Assembly (NCBI GenBank): GCA_016295545.1 | Contig: JAEDLA010000041.1 | Coordinates: 1-9,151, forward strand | Direction of reading: 5' to 3' | Origin: Oscillospiraceae bacterium | GTDB taxonomy: Bacteria > Bacillota > Clostridia > Oscillospirales > Ruminococcaceae | DNA length: 9,151 nucleotides | Part shown: in pieces, positions 1 through 6,695 of the stretch | How positions within the stretch are numbered: position 1 is the stretch's first letter | Layout of the letters: each line of letters starts with the position of its first letter | Notes under the pieces: generated by a model | Told to the model about the DNA's origin: nothing | The model's database searches: none | The model's input: only the letters and a program-made list of their open reading frames with translations | Made by a program: the position numbers and the translations under genes

Positions 1-155
1 AATAACAGTAAATCGAGCGCAGCGCAGCTTTACGGACGCTTCACCAATACTCCCCCTCGGCTTGCCCGACGAAGAAATTGCCGAAGTAATAATTCGCCTA
101 TATGTGAACAGGTAATAAAAACAGGTGTTGAGAATGTGAAAATTGTGTAAAATGC

Positions 156-184
156 TTGCAATTTATGAAGAAGTATGGTATAAT
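156..184 (+). promoter_or_regulatory. Sigma-A promoter with extended -10, upstream of the PHP operon
   Basis: The -35 box TTGCAA (156-161) is separated by exactly 17 bp from a perfect -10 box TATAAT (179-184). TGG directly before the -10 box makes an extended -10 element, which can compensate for the weak -35 box (4 of 6 consensus bases). Transcription should start near 191-193, leaving a leader of about 130 nt before the start codon at 324. This is the only good promoter I see ahead of the six-gene run, so it probably drives all of it. Confidence 0.8.
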
Positions 185-323
185 TATTATGCCTCGCAGA
201 CAAAAAGGTTCTTGAATGAATCGTCTGCAAATATAGTGTAACATAACCGTTCCGATGAAACGGGGCGGAAATTTGCTGAAAACTGCAGAAAAATAAATTA
301 CTTCTGCGGAGAAAGAGGTCAAT
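185..323 (+). promoter_or_regulatory. Structured 5' leader of the PHP operon
   Basis: Three hairpins lie between the promoter and the first gene. GCAGAC (196-201) pairs with GTCTGC (223-228). CCGTT (247-251) pairs with AACGG (259-263). GCAGAA (285-290) pairs with TTCTGC (302-307) just before the ribosome binding site. The first and third hairpins share the same GCAGA/TCTGC core, so their arms could also pair crosswise. I recognise no known riboswitch class, and no terminator T-run is present. A regulatory role is inference from the structure alone. Confidence 0.35.
312..319 (+). promoter_or_regulatory. Ribosome binding site of the PHP gene
   Basis: AAAGAGGT differs at one position from the full anti-Shine-Dalgarno complement and ends 4 nt before the ATG at 324. 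It fixes that ATG as the start. The third leader hairpin ends only 4 nt upstream, so its folding could affect access of the ribosome. Confidence 0.75.
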
Positions 324-1160
324 ATGATTTGCGATCTGCACTGCCATACAACGCTTTCTGACGGTTCACTGGGAATTGAGGACGTTATCGCTCAGGCTAA
401 GCGTATGAATATCAATTTTCTCTCGATTACCGACCATGACACAATGGCTTCCTTTTCCCGTGCCGATGTTCTGGGAGAAAGACACGGCGTAAGGATACTT
501 CACGGCGTGGAGCTTTCCGCATGGGACAAAGAGAGAAGCTCAAAAGTACATATTTTATGCTATGCTCCGAAAAAGCCCGACCGCCTTGAGGGACTTTGCT
601 CCAAATCCTGCGAAATAAGGAAAGCCTGTTCAAAGGAAATGATAGAAAAGGTCATGAAAAAATTCCCTGTCACGCTGGAAAGCATACTTAAATATACCAC
701 AGGCTCAAAAAGCATTTTCAAGCAGCATATTATGCGTGCGCTTATCGACTACGGCTATGCTCTTGAATTTTACGGTGAGCTTGACTCCGAGCTGTTCAAT
801 CCGAAGTACGGCTCATGCTACGTGGAGCGTGAATATCCCGATGTGAACTTTGTGCTTGATCTTATCCACTCAGCAAAGGGCGTTGCTGTAATGGCTCACC
901 CTGCGCAGTATAACAATATCAGCCTTTTAGAGGAGCTTGCGGAGCGTGGAAAAATAGACGGCGTTGAAGTGGGACACTATTCCGCAGATGAGGAGTGCCG
1001 TAAAACGCTTACAGAAATTGCGGAAAAATATAACCTTATAGTAACAGGCGGTTCGGATTTTCACGGCTTGTACAACTGCGTTCCTGTTCATCTGGGAAGC
1101 GAATCTACAACAAGGGAAAACCTTGACCGTATCATAAAAATGTCAAATAAAATGACGTGA
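324..1160 (+). CDS. PHP-domain phosphoesterase, RNase AM/TrpH (YciV) type
   Basis: This 278-residue cytoplasmic protein is a PHP-domain metal-dependent phosphoesterase. The full set of expected metal ligands is visible: HCH with D13 (H6, H8, D13), TDHDT (H38), HGVELSA (H60, E63), H76, AHPAQ (H192) and GSDFHG (D245, H247). The spacing and the inserted helical segment at about 90-170 match the RNase AM/TrpH family. That family removes 5' nucleotides from short RNAs and hydrolyses 3',5'-nucleotide bisphosphates such as pAp; the substrate here is inferred from the family. The length is normal for the family (about 280). It is the first gene of the run, with a good ribosome binding site and its own promoter, and the next gene starts 19 nt after its stop. 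The histidinol-phosphatase branch of PHP proteins is less likely given the DLHCHTTLSDG start and the C-terminal GSDFHG pattern. Confidence 0.9.
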   Translation: MICDLHCHTTLSDGSLGIEDVIAQAKRMNINFLSITDHDTMASFSRADVLGERHGVRILHGVELSAWDKERSSKVHILCYAPKKPDRLEGLCSKSCEIRKACSKEMIEKVMKKFPVTLESILKYTTGSKSIFKQHIMRALIDYGYALEFYGELDSELFNPKYGSCYVEREYPDVNFVLDLIHSAKGVAVMAHPAQYNNISLLEELAERGKIDGVEVGHYSADEECRKTLTEIAEKYNLIVTGGSDFHGLYNCVPVHLGSESTTRENLDRIIKMSNKMT

Positions 1161-1164
1161 AAAG

Positions 1165-1170
1165 AAAGGA
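1165..1170 (+). promoter_or_regulatory. Ribosome binding site that decides the TSCPD gene start
   Basis: AAAGGA abuts the ATG at 1171 with no spacer, which is unworkable for that codon. It stands 9 nt before the in-frame ATG at 1180, which is a normal distance. The start at 1180 is therefore preferred, giving a protein that begins MKYEF. Confidence 0.7.
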
Positions 1171-1179
1171 ATGCTGAAA

Positions 1180-1422
1180 ATGAAATACGAATTTACTCCC
1201 AGAGGCGTATGCTCTCAGAAAATTTACCTTGACGTTGAGAACGGAATCGTTAATGACGTTATGTTTGTAGGCGGCTGCAACGGTAACTTAAAGGGAATCA
1301 GCTCCCTTGTAAAGGGTATGACTGTTGAAGCAGTTATTGAAAAGCTCAGCGGCATTAGATGCGGCATGAAGCCGACTTCATGTCCTGACCAGCTTGCTGC
1401 TGCACTGAAAAATCTGGTATGA
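1180..1422 (+). CDS. TSCPD domain-containing protein (TIGR03905 type)
   Basis: This is an 80-residue protein made almost entirely of one TSCPD domain. The signature TSCPD is at residues 66-70, preceded by GGCNGN (31-36) and GIRC (58-61). Four cysteines (11, 33, 61, 68) could bind a metal or form a redox site. The same domain occurs at the end of some B12-dependent or anaerobic ribonucleotide reductases, and stand-alone copies like this one are common in Clostridia; their function is unknown. An upstream ATG at 1171 would add three residues but has no usable ribosome binding site. The gene's TGA overlaps the ATG of the next gene (ATGA at 1419-1422), so the two are probably translationally coupled. 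No signal peptide or membrane segment is present. Confidence 0.88.
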   Translation: MKYEFTPRGVCSQKIYLDVENGIVNDVMFVGGCNGNLKGISSLVKGMTVEAVIEKLSGIRCGMKPTSCPDQLAAALKNLV

Positions 1423-2201
1423 GCATTATTTTGGAAAAAACAGGAATGAGAGTTATACCGGCTCTCATTTCTTTTGTTATGCTGATAATTTTTGTTGTGC
1501 CCTTTTTTCATGGTATAGTAAATCTCGGAAACTGTGCCGGAGCCGCTGTAACCTCTGTGCTCCTTGCGGTTTTTGTGTTTTTCAGGAAATTCTCTGAAAT
1601 CGTGGCTTCGCTGTGGAGCACTCCCGTGGGAAAAGCTCTTGTTACAGGCGTTTCTGTCGTAGCCGCCGCCGGAGTAATCCTTGCTGCTGTTATAACAGTG
1701 CTGATGATATCGGCGGCTCACGACTACCCGAAGGACACAAATACAACCGTAGTTGTTTTAGGCTGTCAGGTAAAAAACGGCAGACCAAGCAAAATGCTGA
1801 ACCGCAGGATAAATGCCGCTTATGAATATCTTGCGGAGAATCCGGAGGTAATTGCTATCGTTTCCGGCGGAAAAGGTGACGACGAGCTGATAAGTGAAGC
1901 CCTGTGCATGAGAGACTGCCTTGTGGAAAAGGGAATTTCTCCGGAGCGTATCATTATGGAGGATAAGTCTGCTTCTACCCGTGAAAATCTTGAATTTTCA
2001 AAGAAAATCATTGAGCAGCGTGGTCTTGATGAGCATATAACTATCGTCACCGACAGCTATCACCAGCTGAGAGCTGAAATGATAGCCGGAGAGCTTGGTA
2101 TGACAGCAAGCAATATTTCTGCGCCTACTGCTGCATGGCTTATTCCTACCTACTGGGTGCGTGAGTGGTTCGGAACGGTCCACCAGTTCCTGTTCGGCTG
2201 A
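1419..2201 (+). CDS. Membrane-anchored YdcF/SanA-family protein (DUF218)
   Basis: This 260-residue protein has three hydrophobic segments at about 10-30, 37-55 and 72-98, followed by a DUF218 (ElyC/SanA/YdcF) domain at about 108-245. Family motifs are clear: VVLGCQV (112-118), SGGKGDDE (149-156) with SEA (159-161), EDKSASTREN (181-190) and TDSYHQLRA (211-219). Members of the family are tied to envelope integrity and cell-wall lipid-carrier metabolism in other bacteria, but no reaction can be assigned from sequence. With three N-terminal segments the catalytic-like domain could lie on either side of the membrane; an odd number from a cytoplasmic N-terminus would place it outside. The start ATG overlaps the previous stop. 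An in-frame ATG at 1446 has a purine-rich stretch ahead of it and is a weaker alternative. The next gene starts 4 nt after the stop. Confidence 0.87.
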   Translation: MSIILEKTGMRVIPALISFVMLIIFVVPFFHGIVNLGNCAGAAVTSVLLAVFVFFRKFSEIVASLWSTPVGKALVTGVSVVAAAGVILAAVITVLMISAAHDYPKDTNTTVVVLGCQVKNGRPSKMLNRRINAAYEYLAENPEVIAIVSGGKGDDELISEALCMRDCLVEKGISPERIIMEDKSASTRENLEFSKKIIEQRGLDEHITIVTDSYHQLRAEMIAGELGMTASNISAPTAAWLIPTYWVREWFGTVHQFLFG

Positions 2202-2205
2202 GAAA

Positions 2206-2478
2206 ATGCGGTGGATAATTGCTCATAAAAACGGAGAAAAGTACCTTGCATCAAAGCGGCTTCTGGTGCATTCGCCGGAAACAGCAAGGAAATTCAGCTC
2301 ACGGAGACAGGCTAATGCTTATCTCAGCGACAGCTGCCTCGGGAAGAAAAACTTCATTATAACAGAGTATTACAGGGATTTGCCGGATTCACCGGAGCCT
2401 GCTTCTCCGGAAAGAATTGAAAAGGAAATTCTGCATAAATATTATACCAATTATACCAAATTGGAGAAGATAAAATGA
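2206..2478 (+). CDS. Small hypothetical protein, 90 residues
   Basis: I do not recognise this protein. From the ATG at 2206 it has 90 residues, is basic overall, and shows no signal peptide, membrane segment or cysteine-rich site apart from one Cys in the middle. The first half (MRWIIAHKNGEKYL..., then KFSSRRQANAYL) resembles a small alpha/beta fold, and the tail (about 65-90) is charged and rich in Pro, Glu, Tyr and Lys. The frame is open further upstream to a GTG at 2161, but that start would lie inside the DUF218 gene and adds 15 low-complexity residues, so 2206, 4 nt after the previous stop, is preferred. Its own ribosome binding site is weak (GAGAAA), which suggests coupling to the gene before it. 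Its stop overlaps the protease start (ATGA, 2475-2478). Its place in the run is the main support that it is a real gene. Confidence 0.65.
   Translation: MRWIIAHKNGEKYLASKRLLVHSPETARKFSSRRQANAYLSDSCLGKKNFIITEYYRDLPDSPEPASPERIEKEILHKYYTNYTKLEKIK
2447..2464 (+). promoter_or_regulatory. Small inverted repeat covering the first bases of the protease ribosome binding site
   Basis: CCAATT (2447-2452) and AATTGG (2459-2464) are perfect reverse complements separated by 6 nt. The final GG is also the start of the GGAG ribosome binding site (2463-2466) of the protease gene, which lies 8 nt before the ATG at 2475. Folding of this A/U-rich 6-bp stem would partly hide the site. It lies inside the end of the 90-residue gene and overlaps a perfect tandem 9-bp repeat, ATTATACCA twice (2441-2458). 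A regulatory role is inferred. Confidence 0.3.
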
Positions 2479-5400
2479 ACAGATTATTTAAAACAATTGC
2501 TATCTGTACTGCATTTCTTGTTGCATCAGGCAGCATTCCCGTATTTTCAGCCGGTGCGTCAGCTGAAACAGGCTCATTCAGCTCCGGTGAGAGAAAAAAA
2601 TCAGCAGGAGCTGATGTTTCCTGTGCATTACCTCGCTTTATGGGAGCTGTGGGACAGGAAATCGGCGACCTGACGGAGCTTTCTCCTGTCACGGCTTACG
2701 GGGATATCAGCGAAAATATTACTCTTGACGGCACATCAGAACTGCCTGAAAAATTTGATATGCGTGAAGCCGGAACAAATACCCCAGTAAAGGAACAGGG
2801 GAGTTACGGTGCGTGCTGGTCCTTTTCCGCAGCAGCAAGCGCAGAATCAGGACTGAACAGGTATGAGCCGTCTGTAAATCTGTCGGAGTGGCACACAGCT
2901 TTTTATACATATTACGGTGATGATCAGGTTTCCTGCGGAACTGATAAGCCGGAGGAAATTGTCAACTGCGGAGGAACCTGTTTTCATGTAACTAATCTCT
3001 GGGCGCAGTGGAGAGGACCTGTATCAGAGAACAGAATGAAGTACGGCGATTTTGACTTTTTCAGCAGACAGAGCAATATTGACCGCCTTGAAACTGCTGC
3101 GGACTATCACCTTGAAAATGCATGGCTTTTTGACTACGACTCCGAAAGAAGCAACAAGGATGCTGTTGATTCCCTTGTCAAGCAGTTTGTCGCAGGTGGT
3201 AAAGCAGTGGACGTCTCATTCAGTACACTTGGATATTCAAAAAGTACAAACAGCGTATACTCCACACTGAAACCGAAAGACGCCAATCATTCCGTGACGG
3301 TTATTGGCTGGGACGACAATTTTCCTGCGTCTTCATTCGGCGGAGATTCCAGACCGGAGAACAACGGCGCATGGCTTGCACAGAACAGCTGGGACGTGGA
3401 CTTCGGCGACAACGGCTGCTTCTGGATTTCCTATGAGGATACCTCACTTTCGGAGTTTGCTGTTTTTGAGCTTGGCAGTGCAGATGAATATACTACAAAT
3501 TATCAGCATGATACGTTTTATCCGGCTTCGGTTCTGAGTGCAGATGATGAGCCTGATGTGAACAAGCCCTCATATATGGCAAACATTTTTACTGCTGACA
3601 GAACGGAACAGCTTGAAGCAATAGGTACATATATAAATAGTCCTGGAACGGAGTATGAGATTACTATTTACACCGATTTACAGGACGTGACTGATCCTGC
3701 CTCCGGAACGCCCTCATCAGTGACCTGCGGCACTTCTGAGCTTACCGGCTTTACAACTATTGAGCTTGACGAAAATGTTTTGATAGAGGAGGGGGAACTT
3801 TTCTCTGTTTCGGTTAAGCTTTACTGCCCTGACAGTAAATATGTTGTGCCTGTTGAGCTGTGCCTTTATATTGACCAATATGATACAGGCAAAAAGGTAA
3901 GTCTCGGTTCTTTTGCGGATTATGATAAGATATCCGCCAACTCATGGGAAAATGAAAGCTTTGTCAGCACAGACGGAGCTTTGTGGGACGAAACCTGCTG
4001 TGATATTATAAATTATACTGACGAGGAAAAAAACGAGGTGCTGCAGTCTGTCCTTGATGAATACGGTGAGGATATGACTGAGGAGGAGATAACTGCCTAT
4101 TGTGAGCTTTTCAGTTCAGGCGACCTTGAAGCAATTATGGGAAATGTGTCCCTGAAAGCCTTTGCAGCTCCGGTGGGGACGGTTGATTTCTCCCATGCTT
4201 CGGGGAAAGTTCCTCTTGATGAGACGGTGGAGCTTTCTGTTAAGGACGGCAGTGAAATTTATGTTTCAGTAAACGGCGGCGTGGCAGTTCCTTATGAACA
4301 GCCTTTGGAAATTACGGAATATACACAAATTTCAGCCACAACTGATTTTATAACATATACACAGCGTGAATATACTCCTGCAAAGGCTGAGTTTACAGCA
4401 CTGGGCTATTTTACAGACCTGAGCAGCATGAACATGAGATATATCGGCTATGCTGAGCGTACAGATGAAAGTTCCTACAGCATTGAACTTTCCGGAGATG
4501 AAGATGAAATTGCCCTCTATCCGGTTTCAGCGGCTGAGGTTTACATGGACGGTACACTGCTGGACAAAAACTGCTTCGGAGAAAGAATTCCCCTGAAATA
4601 TGGAGCAAATACTGTTACCTTTCAGCTGAAACAGGAGAACCGCCTTGATAATACAGTTACGCTGAATATTTATCGCAGTCCTGTGACTATTGATATTGAA
4701 ACTGAAACGGTAAAGCTCGACAATGCGGACTCCCTTACCGCAGAGGACGGACATATTTTTGCCGACGGAGAGAGCCTTTCCGACTATGCAGGACAAACTC
4801 TGACTGCTGAAATTGCCGGAGAAACGGTGGAAGTAAGTGTTCCGGAGCGAGCCGCTCTGCCCGAACTGGAAATAGATTACTATATGGAGACGCTGGGCTG
4901 TTTACCGGAGGAAACTGCGGAAAACCTTGAATATTCCGTTGACGGAAGCAATTTTATTTCAGCTGATAAAAGAATAATCGGCAGGTCTACTCAGCTGCTG
5001 AAGGTTATTCCCGGAGAGCAGATAATTCTGCGTATTTCAGCCGGAAACGGACTTTTTGCAAGTGAGCCGAAGACTTTTAATATTCCGCCAGCAGGAGCTG
5101 CACCGGAAAAAATGCCTGAGTACACATACAACGGAAAGTTTAATATTTTACTGAAAGATACTCAGGAATACCTTGTACTTAACGGCGGCTTGTCTGAGGA
5201 GGATTTTACTGCCCTTGCGGAGAATTTCGGCTATACTGCGGAAAATTTTGAAGCTCTGATGCAGAAAAGGTTCGGTACGGACAGCCATGACAGGCTTTTG
5301 CAGCTGATAAACTGCTGGTGGAGCAGTTACGGAGAGTATCAGTCGTCGGAAAATATCACCGTAGCTGTGAGATTCAGCAGTAACAGCGGCGGATTTGCTT

Positions 5401-5648
5401 CTGTGCCGGTTTTTGCGGAGCTTTCGGGACGTGAAAAGGGAGACATTAATAATGACGGCAGGCTTACTCCGGTGGACGCATCACTGGTGCTTATGTACTA
5501 TGCCCAAAAGAACGCATCAGTGGATTTTCAGCCACTTGACGAAGCTGAAATGTTCTTCTACGACTATACAGGCGACGGAGCAGTCACTCCTGTGGACGCA
5601 TCGGCGATACTCAGCATCTACGCTGAACACGCCACAGCACTGAACTGA
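2475..5648 (+). CDS. Secreted papain-family (C1) cysteine protease with lectin-like domain, Ig-like modules and C-terminal dockerin
   Basis: This 1057-residue exported protein is probably a cellulosome component. Residues 1-30 form a Sec signal peptide (Lys/Arg start, hydrophobic core, ASA cleavage site). A short pro-region leads to the peptidase domain (about 90-330). Papain-type catalytic residues are all visible: Q108 and C114 in KEQGSYGACWSF, H272 in NHSVTVIGWDD and N304 in QNSWD. Residues about 345-465 fit the lectin-like domain usually found behind bacterial C1 peptidases. A chitobiase C-terminal-like beta module follows at about 568-625. More beta-rich repeats follow to about 870, then an unrecognised segment at about 885-985. 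The dockerin (988-1054) has two calcium-loop repeats, GDINNDG and DYTGDG, each followed by TPVDAS and a helix. The dockerin should dock it on a cohesin scaffold. It may process host, dietary or cellulosomal proteins; the substrate is unknown. The start has a good GGAG site and overlaps the previous stop. Confidence 0.92.
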   Translation: MNRLFKTIAICTAFLVASGSIPVFSAGASAETGSFSSGERKKSAGADVSCALPRFMGAVGQEIGDLTELSPVTAYGDISENITLDGTSELPEKFDMREAGTNTPVKEQGSYGACWSFSAAASAESGLNRYEPSVNLSEWHTAFYTYYGDDQVSCGTDKPEEIVNCGGTCFHVTNLWAQWRGPVSENRMKYGDFDFFSRQSNIDRLETAADYHLENAWLFDYDSERSNKDAVDSLVKQFVAGGKAVDVSFSTLGYSKSTNSVYSTLKPKDANHSVTVIGWDDNFPASSFGGDSRPENNGAWLAQNSWDVDFGDNGCFWISYEDTSLSEFAVFELGSADEYTTNYQHDTFYPASVLSADDEPDVNKPSYMANIFTADRTEQLEAIGTYINSPGTEYEITIYTDLQDVTDPASGTPSSVTCGTSELTGFTTIELDENVLIEEGELFSVSVKLYCPDSKYVVPVELCLYIDQYDTGKKVSLGSFADYDKISANSWENESFVSTDGALWDETCCDIINYTDEEKNEVLQSVLDEYGEDMTEEEITAYCELFSSGDLEAIMGNVSLKAFAAPVGTVDFSHASGKVPLDETVELSVKDGSEIYVSVNGGVAVPYEQPLEITEYTQISATTDFITYTQREYTPAKAEFTALGYFTDLSSMNMRYIGYAERTDESSYSIELSGDEDEIALYPVSAAEVYMDGTLLDKNCFGERIPLKYGANTVTFQLKQENRLDNTVTLNIYRSPVTIDIETETVKLDNADSLTAEDGHIFADGESLSDYAGQTLTAEIAGETVEVSVPERAALPELEIDYYMETLGCLPEETAENLEYSVDGSNFISADKRIIGRSTQLLKVIPGEQIILRISAGNGLFASEPKTFNIPPAGAAPEKMPEYTYNGKFNILLKDTQEYLVLNGGLSEEDFTALAENFGYTAENFEALMQKRFGTDSHDRLLQLINCWWSSYGEYQSSENITVAVRFSSNSGGFASVPVFAELSGREKGDINNDGRLTPVDASLVLMYYAQKNASVDFQPLDEAEMFFYDYTGDGAVTPVDASAILSIYAEHATALN

Positions 5649-5649
5649 T

Positions 5650-6423
5650 ATGAACAACAGAAAAGGTATTATTTTCACAGCTGCCGGACTTGCCGCAATA
5701 CTGATTTTCTCCTGTATTTACGGGCTGCGGCGTGAAGCTGACCTTACTGATGATATATCCTATGGCTTTCAAAGCAGTACCGGAGAATGTCAGGTGAGTT
5801 CAGCTGTTGCCACAGAAATAACGGTTATTTCGTCAATGACGAAAACTACAGCGGCTGTTACGGAATCTGCTTCTGCCGAAACAGAGACTACTGCATCAAC
5901 AGTCCCGGAACCACTGTATATAGACATAAACAGTGCCTCACAGCAGGAGCTTATGAAGCTTGACGGCATAGGAGAAGTTCTTGCGGCAAGAATTATTGAT
6001 TTTCGTCAGCAGAACGGCGGTTTCAGAAATATTGAGGAGCTTCTTCTCGTTGAGGGTATCGGGCAGGAGAAACTGAACAGTATCAGCAGCTTTGTTTATG
6101 TGGAAAATCCGGTCTATACCGAGCCGGCAAAGGAAGAGTTTCCGGAGGAACAGATTCCTGAGGATACCCCTGAAGAACCGGTTGCTGAGGAAACAACAGA
6201 GCCTGAAATAACACTTGCTGAGGCTGCACCAATAAATATAAACACTGCCGGTACGGAGGAGCTGATGCTTCTGCCCCATGTAACAGAGGAAATTGCAGGA
6301 AAGATAATCGACCTGCGCACAAGAATAGGCGGATTCAGCCACCCTTATGAGCTTCTCTACGTTGAAGAACTTCAACAAAATGAGGTGGCAGAAATAGTTG
6401 AATTTGTAATTGTTGGTGAATAG
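5650..6423 (+). CDS. Membrane-anchored protein with two ComEA-type helix-hairpin-helix modules
   Basis: This 257-residue protein has one N-terminal membrane segment (about 7-25) that may be an uncleaved anchor. A Thr/Ser/Ala-rich stretch (45-85) follows, then a first helix-hairpin-helix module (about 91-150: INSAS, LMKLDGIGEVLAARI, NGGF, LLLVEGIG). A Pro/Glu-rich acidic spacer (155-190) leads to a second module (about 193-255: ININTAGTEELMLLPHVTE, IGGF). In ComEA this module binds double-stranded DNA at the cell surface for uptake. ComEA normally carries one module; two on one chain is less usual. The second hairpin reads LLPHVTEEIA, without the G-I-G turn that contacts the DNA backbone, so it may have lost DNA binding. 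The start is 1 nt after the protease stop with no visible ribosome binding site, so translation is probably coupled. No comEC lies in the window. DNA binding is inferred from the family. Confidence 0.83.
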   Translation: MNNRKGIIFTAAGLAAILIFSCIYGLRREADLTDDISYGFQSSTGECQVSSAVATEITVISSMTKTTAAVTESASAETETTASTVPEPLYIDINSASQQELMKLDGIGEVLAARIIDFRQQNGGFRNIEELLLVEGIGQEKLNSISSFVYVENPVYTEPAKEEFPEEQIPEDTPEEPVAEETTEPEITLAEAAPININTAGTEELMLLPHVTEEIAGKIIDLRTRIGGFSHPYELLYVEELQQNEVAEIVEFVIVGE

Positions 6424-6449
6424 TTATAAATTTAATGGCAATGTATTGT

Positions 6450-6474
6450 TAAAAGCAGGCAAATATGGCTTTTA
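6450..6474 (+). terminator. Weak candidate terminator after the six-gene run
   Basis: TAAAAGC (6450-6456) pairs with GCTTTTA (6468-6474) around an 11-nt loop, 27 bp after the last stop codon of the run. The stem has only two G-C pairs and is followed by CCGTTTTG rather than a clean T-run. It is the only hairpin in the expected place, but it would be a poor intrinsic terminator. Confidence 0.25.
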
Positions 6475-6511
6475 CCGTTTTGTAATCATTTGAAAATGCA
6501 CCTGAAAAAAC

Positions 6512-6527
6512 TGTGTAAAAATACACA
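6512..6527. promoter_or_regulatory. Perfect inverted repeat, possible operator
   Basis: TGTGTA (6512-6517) and TACACA (6522-6527) are exact reverse complements with an AAAA spacer, centred about 70 bp upstream of the -35 box at 6586. The 16-bp symmetric form is typical of sites for dimeric regulators. It does not match the CcpA cre consensus. Its use as an activator or repressor site for the sugar importer is inferred. Confidence 0.3.
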
Positions 6528-6585
6528 AAAACGTTGTTGAATATGTACATGGTGCTCAAAAAATATTAAAGAACGATTCAAAGCA

Positions 6586-6614
6586 TTGACTTTGGACAAA
6601 AAATACGGTATATT
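6586..6614 (+). promoter_or_regulatory. Sigma-A promoter for the transporter leader
   Basis: The -35 box TTGACT (5 of 6 consensus bases, 6586-6591) and the -10 box TATATT (5 of 6, 6609-6614) are separated by exactly 17 bp. Transcription should begin near 6621, about 470 nt before the lipoprotein start codon. No better promoter lies closer to the gene, although a TATAAT in the A/T hairpin at 7059-7064 has a poor -35 partner. Confidence 0.75.
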
Positions 6615-6695
6615 ATTGTTACAAAAGCAATTGGACTATGCAGTGTTTCGGAGACGTCCGGACAGTGCAGACGGCATTGCAGGACTACTGAAACC

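Noticed and set aside
30..347. Minus-strand open frame of 105 codons at the left end
   Set aside because: It overlaps the promoter, leader and start of the PHP gene, and its protein has no recognisable family pattern or ribosome binding site.
1224..1721. Minus-strand open frame of 165 codons
   Set aside because: It lies opposite the well-supported TSCPD and DUF218 genes; its translation is low-complexity and His/Ser/Arg-rich, as expected from an antisense frame.
2161..2205. GTG start for the small protein, giving 105 residues
   Set aside because: It would begin inside the DUF218 gene and add a Ser-rich, unconserved-looking leader; the ATG at 2206 lies just after the preceding stop.
5938..6378. 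Minus-strand open frames of up to 146 codons opposite the HhH gene
   Set aside because: They mirror the repetitive Pro/Glu-rich spacer and helix-hairpin-helix coding sequence and have no ribosome binding site.
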